From NCBI RefSeq assembly GCF_000196255.1, contig NC_006371.1, positions 248,001 through 312,000 on the forward strand: DNA of 64,000 bases, given 5' to 3'. A program made the position numbers and the translations under genes. This document shows, piece by piece, positions 9,264-22,323 of the stretch. Below the pieces are notes generated by a model that searched no databases, was not told the DNA's origin, and was given only the letters and a program-made list of their open reading frames with translations. This DNA is from Photobacterium profundum SS9 (lineage in GTDB: Bacteria; Pseudomonadota; Gammaproteobacteria; Enterobacterales; Vibrionaceae). How positions within the stretch are numbered: position 1 is the first letter of the stretch; the number at the start of each line of letters is the position of its first letter.

Positions 9264-10196
9264 ATGTTGATGACTGTAAGAAAACTAAGAAAAAAGATAA
9301 GCCATATTGTGTTTGTTGGTGCTGCGATCATTTTCAGCCAAAATTCCTTGGCAACTGATCTAGCCGAAATTAGAGAAAAAGGTGTCTTACGCCATATTGG
9401 TGTACCTTACGCGAACTTCATCTCTTATATTAATAGAGATGATTTTCAATTACTGAGCGGCTTGGATGTCGATATTGTAAAAGGTTTTTCTGAGTCAATA
9501 GGGGTTGAGTATCAATATGTTCCGGCAGAGTGGAATAACGTTATAGGTAAATTAATCGGTCAAAATGCTCAATTTAAAAATAACCAAATTGTATTAGGCA
9601 AGAAAAGCCCAATTGAAGGCGATATTATCGCCAATGGTGTGACAGTTTTGGATTGGCGAGCTGAACTTGCTGACTTTTCTGACGATTATTTTCCTTCCGC
9701 GGTATGGCTGGTGGCGCGTGCCGACTCTGATTTGGAACCCATTCAACCAACTGGCTCGATTGATAAAGATATAGAAAAAGTAAAAAAACTCATTAAGGGA
9801 AGAGATGTGCTGACGATGGAGCAATCTTGTTTAGACCCTAACTTATACAACCTCTATGAAACAGGGGCAAACATCATAGAGCCAGAGCGTAGCCGCAAAT
9901 TAAATGAGATGGTACCTGCAATCCTTAACAAGGATGCAGAAAGTACGTTGCTTGATGTTGCTGACACCTTAATTGCACTTGAAAAATGGCCAGGTGAAAT
10001 AAAAGTGATAGGTCCTATTTCACAAGATCAAAGAATGGCAGTGGCATTTAGAAAGAGTTCTCCAGAACTTCGTAAGGCATTCAATCAATATTTGGCTACG
10101 ATTAAAGAAGATGGGACTTACCAAAAGTTGGTTGAAAAATATTATCCGTCGGTGTTTTATTTCTATGGTGATTACTTTAAGGAAAGTAATCAGTAG
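9264..10196 (+). CDS. Periplasmic solute-binding protein, family 3 (amino-acid type)
   Basis: This is a 310-aa protein with an N-terminal signal peptide (hydrophobic stretch about 15-30, cleavage near SLA). A bilobed SBP_bac_3 domain follows, starting at DLAEIREKGVLRHIGV, with the usual GLDVDIVKGFSESIGVEYQYV signature near residue 75. No ABC permease or ATPase gene adjoins it. The next gene is a membrane GGDEF-EAL protein, so the binding protein more likely serves as a sensor that presents a ligand to that protein, as described for some Vibrio and Pseudomonas c-di-GMP systems. The ligand is unknown. Confidence 0.85.
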   Translation: MLMTVRKLRKKISHIVFVGAAIIFSQNSLATDLAEIREKGVLRHIGVPYANFISYINRDDFQLLSGLDVDIVKGFSESIGVEYQYVPAEWNNVIGKLIGQNAQFKNNQIVLGKKSPIEGDIIANGVTVLDWRAELADFSDDYFPSAVWLVARADSDLEPIQPTGSIDKDIEKVKKLIKGRDVLTMEQSCLDPNLYNLYETGANIIEPERSRKLNEMVPAILNKDAESTLLDVADTLIALEKWPGEIKVIGPISQDQRMAVAFRKSSPELRKAFNQYLATIKEDGTYQKLVEKYYPSVFYFYGDYFKESNQ

Positions 10197-10225
10197 AATT
10201 GATAAAGATAGTAATAAAAGGATTT

Positions 10226-12547
10226 ATGAAAAAACGGAAGCAGAAACTATCAAGTAGTCGTTTAATCATTATTGCAGCGGTATTGCTTGCTGCATACTTG
10301 GTGTTGATTTTGGCTGTCACTAATCTTGGTCAGACACGGCTAAAAGAGTCTCAGCACCGAGAGCTTAATCTCAAGGTACAAAGCTACACCAGCATGCTGG
10401 AGTATTTCTTCTATGTCACTAATGATGAGATAAAAAACCTCGCCAGTGATAAAGAAATGCAGACATTTTTCGCTAATTTGGCATCGGGTATGTCAATGAA
10501 ATACGGTCTCGGTGCGAGCTTGATCAATCTTGATAGAGATCTTATAGCGCTAAAACAGTCGACTACAATAAATCAAAAACCGGTTTATCGACGTTTGATG
10601 CTTGTAGGTTATGATGGAACAATCATTTCAAATACTACGCCACATCAAGATATTTCTTTTGATATAACTCAATACAAAAATATGAAAAGTCCAGACATGA
10701 TGATCCGTACGGTTAAAAAGTCTGGTGATATCAGTATTCAATTGATCAAGCCCGTTAAATATGGGGGCAAGCAGGTTGCTTTTTTGGTTGCTGATATTAA
10801 TAAGCAAGTTATCATCGACCAGCTTACCGTGCAGGAGTATGCCGAAAGTCGAAGCAGGATGGATTTAGTCGCGGATAGTGGGAATATTTTTATTTGGAAT
10901 TCGTTAACAGCGAGCCAAGAAGCAGAAGGGATAAGCACGTTAGTCAATAACCTTTATTTTGAAATGCAGATTAAAAATACACCGTTTAAGTTAAGGAGTT
11001 GGTTTGAGCCGGTAAATGAAAAAGATATTTTCACTTCAGGGTGGTTTATCGCAGGTCTTTCATTTCTTGCATTTCCTGTTATTTTTGGACTGTTATATAT
11101 CTTTAAAATTAATAGTGCTAATATTATTTTGAGGACTAAATTTGAAGAAAGTAATAAACAACATAGGGCTTTATCAGAGAAAAATGTACGTTTAACGGAA
11201 GAGATTGATAAAAGGAAAATATCTGAAGAAAAATTGGCTTACCAAGCATCGCATGATGCATTAACAGGTTTACCTAATCGAAAGTATGGTAATGAGCGAT
11301 TAGAACAAGAGTTATTCAGAGCGAAACGAAATAATACTAATGTATTAGTCATGTATATTGATCTTGATAATTTCAAACAAATTAATGACACCTTGGGGCA
11401 TTTAGCGGGCGATCAATTCTTGAAATTAAGCACTTCAAGGTTGCTAGGCTCTGTGCGTCACTCTGATACTCTGGCGCGCTTAGGTGGCGATGAGTTCTTA
11501 TTAGTTATTCCTGATCTGAAAGATTTGAAGTCAGCCAAACTATTAGCGACAACGATTGTATCGTTATTTAATAAACCGTTTTTTTGGCAAAAACAGGAGT
11601 TTTTTGTATCGACCAGTATTGGCTTATCGGTATTTCCGCAAGATGGCGATAATGCTCAGCAGTTACTCGCGAGTGCCGATACTGCGATGTATCGAGTAAA
11701 GCAAGATGGCCGAAATGCATTTAGCTTCTATAACACAGACATGAATAGGGATGTGCAACGTACATTAGAATTAGATGGACGATTGCGACAGGCGATTACG
11801 AATGACAGTCTGGAACTCTACTATCAGCCTATTATTGAATTAGAATCCAACCGGATTGTTGGGGCTGAGGCACTTATGCGTTGGAATGACGCAAAGTTTG
11901 GTTTTGTTTCGCCTGAAGAGTTTATTCCTCTTGCCGAGAAAAATGGATTAATACACCAGCTTGGTGAATTAGCCATTAATAAAGCCTGCATGCAGGCCGC
12001 AGAATGGCAAAAAATCTCACCACTACAAATATCAATTAACTTTTCGAGCGTTCAGTTTAGGTACTGCGATAAGCTCTTTAAGCAAATATGTCATGGATTA
12101 ACCCAGTCAGGTTTACCTGCTGATAAATTAGATATTGAAGTAACAGAAAGTTTGTTGATTGATCACAGTGACGAGGTCGTCACATTACTTAATAAACTGC
12201 AATCCATGGGGGCACAACTCACCATTGATGATTTCGGTACAGGCTATTCATCGCTGAGCTACCTACATAAATTCCCGTTTAATAAACTGAAAATAGATCG
12301 AGCGTTTTTGCGAAACATGCATGCTAATGATGCTGACCGTGAGCTTGTCAATGCGATTATTGCGATGGCGAAAGCACTCAATTTAAAAGTGGTGGCAGAA
12401 GGAATTGAAGAACAATGGAGTGCGGATTATTTGAGATTCATTAACTGCAAATATGGGCAAGGTTATCTATATAGCAAACCTGTACCCGCGAAAGAGTTTG
12501 AACTTTTACTGTCGCATAAATTGAAACCGATACTGTGTGGACAATAG
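10226..12547 (+). CDS. Membrane GGDEF-EAL protein (c-di-GMP cyclase/phosphodiesterase)
   Basis: This protein of about 773 aa has one N-terminal transmembrane helix (about 10-35), a periplasmic sensor region to about 270, a second transmembrane helix (about 275-300), a short coiled coil, a GGDEF domain and an EAL domain. The cyclase motif is intact (ARLGGDEFLLVIP) and the phosphodiesterase motif is present (VGAEALMRW, later DDFGTGYSSLSYL). Either activity or both are possible. The ATG at 10226 has a good AAAAGGA ribosome site; the longer frame opens at TTG. It starts 29 bp after the binding-protein gene, so the two are almost certainly one operon, and the periplasmic domain is the likely docking site. 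Confidence 0.92.
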   Translation: MKKRKQKLSSSRLIIIAAVLLAAYLVLILAVTNLGQTRLKESQHRELNLKVQSYTSMLEYFFYVTNDEIKNLASDKEMQTFFANLASGMSMKYGLGASLINLDRDLIALKQSTTINQKPVYRRLMLVGYDGTIISNTTPHQDISFDITQYKNMKSPDMMIRTVKKSGDISIQLIKPVKYGGKQVAFLVADINKQVIIDQLTVQEYAESRSRMDLVADSGNIFIWNSLTASQEAEGISTLVNNLYFEMQIKNTPFKLRSWFEPVNEKDIFTSGWFIAGLSFLAFPVIFGLLYIFKINSANIILRTKFEESNKQHRALSEKNVRLTEEIDKRKISEEKLAYQASHDALTGLPNRKYGNERLEQELFRAKRNNTNVLVMYIDLDNFKQINDTLGHLAGDQFLKLSTSRLLGSVRHSDTLARLGGDEFLLVIPDLKDLKSAKLLATTIVSLFNKPFFWQKQEFFVSTSIGLSVFPQDGDNAQQLLASADTAMYRVKQDGRNAFSFYNTDMNRDVQRTLELDGRLRQAITNDSLELYYQPIIELESNRIVGAEALMRWNDAKFGFVSPEEFIPLAEKNGLIHQLGELAINKACMQAAEWQKISPLQISINFSSVQFRYCDKLFKQICHGLTQSGLPADKLDIEVTESLLIDHSDEVVTLLNKLQSMGAQLTIDDFGTGYSSLSYLHKFPFNKLKIDRAFLRNMHANDADRELVNAIIAMAKALNLKVVAEGIEEQWSADYLRFINCKYGQGYLYSKPVPAKEFELLLSHKLKPILCGQ

Positions 12548-14432
<1,885 letters not shown>

Positions 14433-14501
14433 TGACACAAAAAAATGTGATGGAGCGCACTTGATCCACATTTGGCTATTGAGTGATCCTCCCCACACGT
14501 C

Positions 14502-14768
14502 ATGCTTACCAGTATGAAAAAGAAATTATCATTTAAAGAAGAACCACCGACGGTAAATAGCCTCAATGAAGCTCAAGCTCTTATCCAGGAGCTATGGGAG
14601 AAATTGCGGCACTACGAAGACAAGCTCTCGACGAGTTCTAAAAACTCATCAAAGTCGCCATCATCTGATGGCCCAAAAGAGAGGGCTGAGCGAAAAAAGC
14701 TGAAAGCCCTCGTAGCGGCAATAAGATTGGAGCTCAACAAGGTCACGAGGGCAAACGGCGAAAACTGA
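14502..14768 (+). CDS. tnpC: IS66 transposase TnpC, N-terminal reading frame
   Basis: This is an 88-aa ORF holding the start of TnpC: a leucine-rich coiled-coil region (ALIQELWEKLRHYEDKL) and the conserved IS66 motif SSKNSSKSPSSDGPKERAERK. The family signature that should follow (SGNKIGAQQGHEGKRRKL) is encoded in the -1 frame, beginning right after an A AAA AAG heptamer at 14693-14699. Alone, this ORF would give a truncated protein ending in out-of-frame sequence. A -1 shift joins it to the downstream frame to give about 482 aa, the expected TnpC size. Confidence 0.8.
   Translation: MLTSMKKKLSFKEEPPTVNSLNEAQALIQELWEKLRHYEDKLSTSSKNSSKSPSSDGPKERAERKKLKALVAAIRLELNKVTRANGEN
14693..14752 (+). promoter_or_regulatory. 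Candidate -1 ribosomal frameshift signal in tnpC
   Basis: The heptamer A AAA AAG (14693-14699) is in the correct zero-frame phase (CGA AAA AAG). A 6-nt spacer follows, then GCCCTCGT (14706-14713), which pairs perfectly with ACGAGGGC (14745-14752) around a 31-nt loop. This slippery site, spacing and stem match the layout of -1 frameshift signals such as dnaX. A single missing A in the run would give the same protein break, so a sequence error is not excluded. Confidence 0.6.
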
Positions 14769-14803
14769 GCAAACTCAAAAAGACAGATACTGTTGTACCC
14801 TGT

Positions 14804-15949
14804 GTGCCCAGTTCACTGTGCCCTTGTTGTGGCGATAGTCATATCGCGATTAATCAAAAACCATCCTATCGGCATCAAGTGCATGAAATCCCTGAGCCAA
14901 TTGTAAATATTACTGAATATCAAGTCTTTCATGGCCGGTGTCAAAATTGCCAGACTTCCGTTAAGGGGAAGCGGCCTCAAGATACCCCACAGGGAATAAT
15001 GGGCCCTAACCTCATGAGCTACATTGCCCTGCTGGCTGGACAGTTTCATCTCAGCGTTCGTAAAATACAAGAATTACTCAAGCTGCAGTTAGGCACCTCC
15101 TTTTCCACGGGCGCTATCTCCGAGGCTCAAGGAAAAGTATCATCGATGCTTACGCCTTTACATCAAGCCGTTCGAGACGCCATTCAAAAAGCGCCAATGG
15201 TTCATATTGATGAGACTTCTCACATCAGAAATGGTGAAAGCAGCCTACGCTGGTGTTGGCTGATGTCGAGTGATGATTGGGTCTATGAACGTGTTTTGTT
15301 TTCACGCTCAACCCACTCGGCAAAAGTGATGCTGAATGAAAAATTTGCTGGGGTTGTTATCTCCGATCAATGTGCCAGCTATAATTGGCTCAATCCTGAA
15401 AAACATCAATTTTGCTTAGGCCACCTAAAGCGAAATCTCCAACAAATGGCCGATTACAGTGGGGGTGGGTTAACCGCTTTTATTGGCAAACGACTGACTC
15501 TGCTTATCAATATGATTTTTCGCACTCAACATTGTTATGAAGAAGAAAACATTTCAGCGGAGATATACTTTCGGAGAATGAAGCGATTGAGAAAGAGCTT
15601 AACGCGCTGGTTACACAAAGGCGCGGATGTCACAACATCTAGATATAGCGGTCGATGTAAATTCATTCTTAAGCACGAAGTCAGTTTGTGGGTATTTCTG
15701 ACGGCTCCCTTAACAATCCCATTAACCAACAATGAAGCCGAGCGCCGGTTACGTGGAAGCGTGATCATGCGAAAAATCAGTTTTGGTACAAGCTCCGATC
15801 GCGGTGATAAGTTTCGAGGCCGAATACACACTCTTGTTGAAACCTGCAAGAAACGAAGTATGTCACCATTTATCGCTCTTCAACAGATTGTCAATGCTGT
15901 CGTGAAAAAACAGCCATATCCTGACATCTTCAATCTTTGTTCAGGGTAG
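14804..15949 (+). CDS. tnpC: IS66 transposase TnpC, catalytic part
   Basis: This is the main body of the IS66 transposase: a zinc-finger segment (LCPCCG, then GRCQNCQ), the IS66 central domain and the DDE catalytic core. Recognisable catalytic-region text includes HIDETSHIRNG, VISDQCASYNWL and TNNEAERRLRGSVIMRKISFG. The first internal start is a GTG at 14804, but the frame is open upstream to the slippery heptamer at 14693-14699, and the region between encodes conserved TnpC residues. The natural product is therefore probably a fusion with the 14502 frame. The catalytic region is intact. Confidence 0.88.
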   Translation: MPSSLCPCCGDSHIAINQKPSYRHQVHEIPEPIVNITEYQVFHGRCQNCQTSVKGKRPQDTPQGIMGPNLMSYIALLAGQFHLSVRKIQELLKLQLGTSFSTGAISEAQGKVSSMLTPLHQAVRDAIQKAPMVHIDETSHIRNGESSLRWCWLMSSDDWVYERVLFSRSTHSAKVMLNEKFAGVVISDQCASYNWLNPEKHQFCLGHLKRNLQQMADYSGGGLTAFIGKRLTLLINMIFRTQHCYEEENISAEIYFRRMKRLRKSLTRWLHKGADVTTSRYSGRCKFILKHEVSLWVFLTAPLTIPLTNNEAERRLRGSVIMRKISFGTSSDRGDKFRGRIHTLVETCKKRSMSPFIALQQIVNAVVKKQPYPDIFNLCSG

Positions 15950-15969
15950 CAGTCAAGCTACTCTGGTGA

Positions 15970-17412
<1,443 letters not shown>

Positions 17413-17483
17413 GCCTGAAGTAACGTTCCCCTGCATCAGACTCTTGTCGTAATACGAAAAGACAGATTAGCGTGATGTCATCC

Positions 17484-17525
17484 AAGCCTGCCCTTGAATT
17501 TATTCTTTAAGGGGTAGGCCTTTTA
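17484..17525. terminator. Intrinsic terminator after the ygjK-type gene
   Basis: An imperfect stem of AAGCCTGCCCTT and AAGGGGTAGGCCTT is followed by TTTT, 72 bases after the stop codon. Confidence 0.6.
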
Positions 17526-17596
17526 TTGTCTACAGTTTCGTTCAACTATCCATTGTTTTTCTTGTTAACCCCACTTTTAAGCCATTAAAATACCAA

Positions 17597-17704
17597 ACTG
17601 TCGACAATCTAGACTAAGGTCTAATACATATTGTTAACAATTGACTTGTAATTATACAATTTTAACGCTAAATTTTGATTATTAACTGACCAATTGTTGA
17701 CAAT
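17597..17704. promoter_or_regulatory. Triple operator-like repeat in the gntR/prp promoter
   Basis: Three related 12-mers occur: ACTGTCGACAAT (17597-17608), the perfect palindrome ATTGTTAACAAT (17630-17641), and ATTGTTGACAAT (17693-17704). They match the TTGT-N2-ACAA pattern of FCD-type GntR operators. The spacings of 33 and 63 bp are close to three and six helical turns. The last copy ends 4 bases before the gntR start codon. They are likely binding sites for the adjacent GntR protein. Confidence 0.7.
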
Positions 17705-17708
17705 GTAA

Positions 17709-18470
17709 ATGAAAAAGCAAGATGCAATGCTAGAAGCTGTCGACACTATCTCGGTGCTTTCAACAGATACACAGCTAACGTCTATCACGGCAGAGTGTGA
17801 AGCTGGCGTAAAAGAGCTGACTAAATCTGAAAATCTGACCGAGCAATTGATTGAGTTCATCGTTAGCGGTGAATACCAAGCTGGTAGCAAAATTTCTGAG
17901 CCAGAATTAGCCCGCAGTTTCGGTGTCAGTCGCGGACCACTACGTGAAGCTATTATGCGGGTCGAGGCCTTGGGTTTAGTTGAGCGCGTACCGCATGTTG
18001 GTGCACGGGTTGTTGAATTAAGCCAAGAAAAACTCATCGAAATTTATGCGGTACGTGAAGCATTAGAAGGCATGGCAGCACGGCTTGCCTGTATTAATAT
18101 TACCGATAAAGAAATTGATGCCCTGCAAGAGCTATTAGAACAACACCAACGCTATATTGAACAGGTTGATGGGGCCTCTTATTTTCATCAGCAAGGGGAC
18201 TTTGACTTTCATTACCGAATCATAAAAGCCAGCCGAAACACGAAGCTAATCAGTTTGTTGTGTGACGAGCTTTATCATCTGTTACGCATGTACCGTTTTC
18301 AATCGCCACGTAAGCATTCGAGGCCCACCACCGCATTGAGTGAGCATATTCAAATTCTGGCTGCCATAAGAGAGCGAGACGGTGAGCTCGCAGAACTGTT
18401 AATGCGCCGCCATATTATGCGCAGCCGCCTACTTATTGAAAATCAGCTTACAGAAGATATAAACAAGTGA
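17709..18470 (+). CDS. GntR-family (FCD) regulator of the methylcitrate operon
   Basis: This is a 253-aa regulator with an N-terminal winged helix of the GntR type (about residues 38-105: SEPELARSFGVSRGPLREAIMRVEAL) and a C-terminal all-helical FCD effector domain (about 110-245), which usually binds a metal and a carboxylic acid. It heads the prpB-prpC-prpD-prpE cluster, so it most likely senses propionate-derived acids such as 2-methylcitrate. E. coli instead uses the sigma-54 activator PrpR. The start is next to an operator-like repeat, and no strong ribosome site is visible, so the exact start is uncertain. Confidence 0.87.
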   Translation: MKKQDAMLEAVDTISVLSTDTQLTSITAECEAGVKELTKSENLTEQLIEFIVSGEYQAGSKISEPELARSFGVSRGPLREAIMRVEALGLVERVPHVGARVVELSQEKLIEIYAVREALEGMAARLACINITDKEIDALQELLEQHQRYIEQVDGASYFHQQGDFDFHYRIIKASRNTKLISLLCDELYHLLRMYRFQSPRKHSRPTTALSEHIQILAAIRERDGELAELLMRRHIMRSRLLIENQLTEDINK

Positions 18471-18568
18471 TTTTTTAGTGTGGGATGAAGAAGAACATAA
18501 CGTAATGAATTAATGAATTAAGGAAGTAGAGATATCGAATAGGAATAAAATCACAAGGAGATAGCACC

Positions 18569-19438
18569 ATGAGCCCAGGAAAACGCTTCCGCCAAGCGGT
18601 GGCCCAAAATAACCCATTGCAAATTGTTGGTACCATTAACCCTTATTGCGCAATGATGGCTGAACAAGTCGGACATCAAGCCATTTATTTGTCGGGCGGG
18701 GGGATTGCCAATGCATCGTATGGCTTACCTGATTTAGGTATCACAACGTTAAATGATGTACTGGAAGATGTTCGTCGAATAACGGCTGCCACTCAATTAC
18801 CCTTACTGGTCGATATTGATACCGGTTTTGGGGGCGCATTCAATATTGCGCGCACAGTGAAAGAGATGGAGCGCGCAGGTGCTGCAGCTATTCACATGGA
18901 AGATCAAGTGGCACAAAAGCGCTGCGGGCATCGTCCCAATAAAGCGATTGTTAGTCAAAGCGAAATGGTTGATCGGATTAAAGCTGCTGCCGATGCGCGG
19001 GTAGACAGTGATTTCGTTATCATGGCGAGAACAGACGCATTAGCTGTCGAAGGGATGGATTCAGCCATTGCACGCGCTATTGCCTGTGTCGAAGCTGGGG
19101 CTGATATGATTTTCCCTGAAGCTATTAATTCCCTCGAGCAATACCAGCAATTTTCAGATGCTGTGAATGTCCCGATTTTAGCCAATATTACAGAATTCGG
19201 ACAAACGCCCTTATTTTCAGTCGAAGAATTAGCGGAATGCGGTGTCGATATGGTGCTTTATCCACTGTCTGCTTTTCGTGCCATGAACCAAGCGGCTTTG
19301 AATGTCTATCAGCATCTTAAGTCAGATGGCCATCAACGCAATGTGGTTGATCAAATGCAAACGCGTGAACAGCTTTACCATTATTTGGGATATCACGATT
19401 ACGAGCAAAAATTAGATCACCTGTTTAAAAAAGAATAA
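18569..19438 (+). CDS. prpB: 2-methylisocitrate lyase
   Basis: This is a 289-aa TIM-barrel enzyme of the isocitrate lyase/PEP mutase superfamily. It cleaves (2S,3R)-2-methylisocitrate to pyruvate and succinate, the last step of the methylcitrate cycle. The metal-binding [10 protein letters not shown] segment is visible, followed by [17 protein letters not shown], which contains the catalytic KRCGH loop typical of the family. The length matches E. coli PrpB (296 aa). AAGGAG precedes the ATG. It is the first enzyme gene of the prp operon, 98 bp after gntR. Confidence 0.96.
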   Translation: MSPGKRFRQAVAQNNPLQIVGTINPYCAMMAEQVGHQAIYLSGGGIANASYGLPDLGITTLNDVLEDVRRITAATQLPLLVDIDTGFGGAFNIARTVKEMERAGAAAIHMEDQVAQKRCGHRPNKAIVSQSEMVDRIKAAADARVDSDFVIMARTDALAVEGMDSAIARAIACVEAGADMIFPEAINSLEQYQQFSDAVNVPILANITEFGQTPLFSVEELAECGVDMVLYPLSAFRAMNQAALNVYQHLKSDGHQRNVVDQMQTREQLYHYLGYHDYEQKLDHLFKKE

Positions 19439-19592
19439 TCAGTAATAACTGAACCAATAAAAATAATAATTAAATAAAAATAACGAATTAAGTAGTGATT
19501 TATTACGACGCTCTTTTTGTGCTTTGACATCTCTATATTGTCATCGAATAAAAAGCAGCCAATCCAATAATGTGAAATACAAGGAGTCCGTT

Positions 19593-20753
19593 ATGTCTGC
19601 AATAGCCGTAACTGATAGTCAAAAGGATAAGAAAGCCCTGAACGGTGCTGGGTTACGTGGTCAGAGTGCAGGTACAACCTCGTTGTGTACTGTCGGTCAA
19701 TCGGGCACAGGTTTAACCTATCGAGGTTATGACATCACCGATCTTGCTCATCATGCTGAATTTGAAGAAGTCGCTTACCTGTTGTTAAAAGGTCAGTTAC
19801 CCACACAAAGAGAACTGGATAATTATAAACAAGCATTACAAACCGCTCGCGGTTTACCCTCTGCATTATGCCTCGTATTAGAAGCGATTCCTGCCAGTGC
19901 GCACCCAATGGATGTGATGCGAACAGGCTGTTCAATGCTCGGTAATCTTGATCAAGAATACGACTTTTCAGAGCAAGGCGATAAAACGGACACCTTATTA
20001 GCATTATTGCCCGCCATTATTTGTTATTGGTATCGCTACAGTCACCATGGTGTACGAATTAATACCGCAAATAGCACGCAAGACAGCATTGGCGGCTACT
20101 TCTTAGAAATGCTGACAGATGAAGCGCCATCGGAATTATATAAAAAGGTGATGCATTGTTCGTTGGTTTTATACGCCGAGCACGAATTCAATGCATCGAC
20201 ATTTACAGCGCGTGTGTGTGCGTCCACCTTGTCGGATTTACATTCTTGTATTACGGCGGCAATCGGTAGTTTACGCGGCCCATTGCATGGCGGAGCTAAC
20301 GAAGCGGCGATGGCAATGATTGAACAATGGCAAAGCGCAGAACAAGCGGAAGCCGGCACACTGGAAATGCTCGCTAATAAAGACAAAATCATGGGATTTG
20401 GCCATGCTATTTATCGTGAATCTGACCCCCGTAATGCGCTCATTAAAGAGTGGTCGCGCAAGTTATCTCAAGACGTTAATGATACCCACTTATTTGAGGT
20501 GTCTGAAAAGGTCGAGCAGATCATGAAGCGTGAAAAAGGGCTATTCCCTAACGCTGATTTCTTCCATGCGTCTGCTTATCACTTCATGGGTATTCCTACC
20601 AAACTGTTTACGCCGATTTTTGTGATGAGCCGTGTAACAGGATGGGCGGCACATGTTTTTGAGCAACGTGAAAATAACCGGATCATTCGCCCAAGTGCCG
20701 ATTATCAAGGCCCTGAACATCAAGATTGGTTACCGATAGAACAACGTCTTTAG
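19593..20753 (+). CDS. prpC: 2-methylcitrate synthase
   Basis: This is a 386-aa citrate-synthase-fold enzyme that condenses propionyl-CoA with oxaloacetate to 2-methylcitrate. Family text is clear: [16 protein letters not shown] near the start, [11 protein letters not shown] (active-site His), [15 protein letters not shown] (active-site His) and [16 protein letters not shown] (catalytic Asp). The frame opens at 19524, but AAGGAG at 19581-19586 sets the ATG at 19593 as the start. It lies between prpB and prpD in the same direction. The prpB neighbour and sequence favour methylcitrate synthase over a GltA-type citrate synthase. Confidence 0.95.
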   Translation: MSAIAVTDSQKDKKALNGAGLRGQSAGTTSLCTVGQSGTGLTYRGYDITDLAHHAEFEEVAYLLLKGQLPTQRELDNYKQALQTARGLPSALCLVLEAIPASAHPMDVMRTGCSMLGNLDQEYDFSEQGDKTDTLLALLPAIICYWYRYSHHGVRINTANSTQDSIGGYFLEMLTDEAPSELYKKVMHCSLVLYAEHEFNASTFTARVCASTLSDLHSCITAAIGSLRGPLHGGANEAAMAMIEQWQSAEQAEAGTLEMLANKDKIMGFGHAIYRESDPRNALIKEWSRKLSQDVNDTHLFEVSEKVEQIMKREKGLFPNADFFHASAYHFMGIPTKLFTPIFVMSRVTGWAAHVFEQRENNRIIRPSADYQGPEHQDWLPIEQRL

Positions 20754-20796
20754 ATCGGTATACCAACGGATTAATGAATATAAAAGGATAAAACCC

Positions 20797-22248
20797 ATGA
20801 GCACCAACGTAGAATTGAATGAACGCCCAGCCCCTGACGAGCTATTGGTACAGATTGCTGATTATGTTGACAATACACCGATTGACTCTGCAGAAGCCTA
20901 TAACACTGCCCGTAACTGCTTAATCGATACCTTAGGTTGTGGCCTATTAGCGTTGCGCTTTCCAGAGTGTACTAAGCATCTTGGTCCTATTGTGCCGGGT
21001 ACAACCGTACAACATGGTGCGCGTGTTCCGGGCACTTCACATGAGTTAGATCCGGTTATGGCCGCTTTTAATATTGGCTGTATTATTCGTTGGCTTGATT
21101 TTAATGATACCTGGCTAGCGGCAGAGTGGGGGCACCCTTCCGATAACCTTGGCGGTATTTTGGCAACAGCTGATTACTTAAGCCGTGTTGCAGTATCTCA
21201 AGGTAAGCCAGCACTCACCATGCGTGATGTGTTAACGGCAATGATCAAAGCACACGAGATCCAAGGAGTGTTAGCGCTTGAAAATAGTTATAACCGCGTT
21301 GGGCTCGATCATGTGTTATTGGTACGGGTCGCATCGACGGCTGTTGTCACTAAAATGCTGGGTGGTAATCGCGATCAAATCATTGATGCGGTATCGCAAG
21401 CGTGGGTAGACGGTTGTTCATTACGTACCTATCGCCATGCACCTAATGCGGGATCACGTAAATCATGGGCTGCGGGCGATGCAACATCACGTGCTGTGCG
21501 CTTAGCGATGATCACAATGAAAGGTGAAATGGGTCTGCCATCGGTTCTGACTGCACCGCAGTGGGGGTATTACGATGTACTATTTAATGGGGAGCAATTT
21601 AAAGTCAATCAGCCGTTTGATAGCTATGTAATGGAAAACGTATTGTTTAAAATCTCTTTTCCTGCTGAATTTCATGCGCAAACTGCCGTTGAATGTGCAG
21701 TAACGCTGCATGATCAGGTGAAAGATCGTATTGATGACATTGAACGCATTGTTGTTACTACGCATGAATCTGCTATTCGTATTATTTCAAAGTCGGGCAA
21801 TCTTGCTAACCCTGCCGATCGTGATCATTGCTTACAATATATGATTGCCGTGCCGCTTTTACATGGTGATTTAATTGCAGAGCATTATGAAGATGATTTC
21901 CATAAAGGCGATGCACGTATTGATGTATTACGCGACAAAATGGTGATCAAAGAAGATCCTCGATACAGCGCCGAATACTTAGAAGCTGACAAGCGTTCTA
22001 TTGCCAATGCGATTCAAGTGTACTTTAGTGATGGATCGTCAACTGACAATATTGTTGTGGAATACCCAATCGGCCATCGTCGTCGCCGTGAAGAAGGGAT
22101 TCCCGTATTAGAAAATAAATTTCTGCGTAATCTACAAACCCGTTTCCCTGTTGGTACCAGCCAGAAAATATTTGATCTGTGTAGTGACCAAAATAAGTTG
22201 GAATCAACGCCAGTTAATGAATTCATGGAATTGTTTGTGATTAATTAA
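20797..22248 (+). CDS. prpD: 2-methylcitrate dehydratase
   Basis: This is a 483-aa MmgE/PrpD-family enzyme that dehydrates 2-methylcitrate to cis-2-methylaconitate. Length matches E. coli PrpD (483 aa). Conserved segments include [19 protein letters not shown] near residue 100 and [21 protein letters not shown] near 210. The operon uses this cofactor-free PrpD rather than the AcnD/PrpF pair found in many Vibrio and Shewanella genomes. The hydration back to methylisocitrate must therefore be done by a general aconitase encoded elsewhere. It is preceded by AAAAGGA and starts 43 bp after prpC. Confidence 0.96.
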   Translation: MSTNVELNERPAPDELLVQIADYVDNTPIDSAEAYNTARNCLIDTLGCGLLALRFPECTKHLGPIVPGTTVQHGARVPGTSHELDPVMAAFNIGCIIRWLDFNDTWLAAEWGHPSDNLGGILATADYLSRVAVSQGKPALTMRDVLTAMIKAHEIQGVLALENSYNRVGLDHVLLVRVASTAVVTKMLGGNRDQIIDAVSQAWVDGCSLRTYRHAPNAGSRKSWAAGDATSRAVRLAMITMKGEMGLPSVLTAPQWGYYDVLFNGEQFKVNQPFDSYVMENVLFKISFPAEFHAQTAVECAVTLHDQVKDRIDDIERIVVTTHESAIRIISKSGNLANPADRDHCLQYMIAVPLLHGDLIAEHYEDDFHKGDARIDVLRDKMVIKEDPRYSAEYLEADKRSIANAIQVYFSDGSSTDNIVVEYPIGHRRRREEGIPVLENKFLRNLQTRFPVGTSQKIFDLCSDQNKLESTPVNEFMELFVIN

Positions 22249-22323
22249 CGCGTTTTAACTCTGCTGGTAGGTATGTAGATATTACGCCTACCAGCTCACT
22301 TGAATAGGCGAAAGGAGACCACT

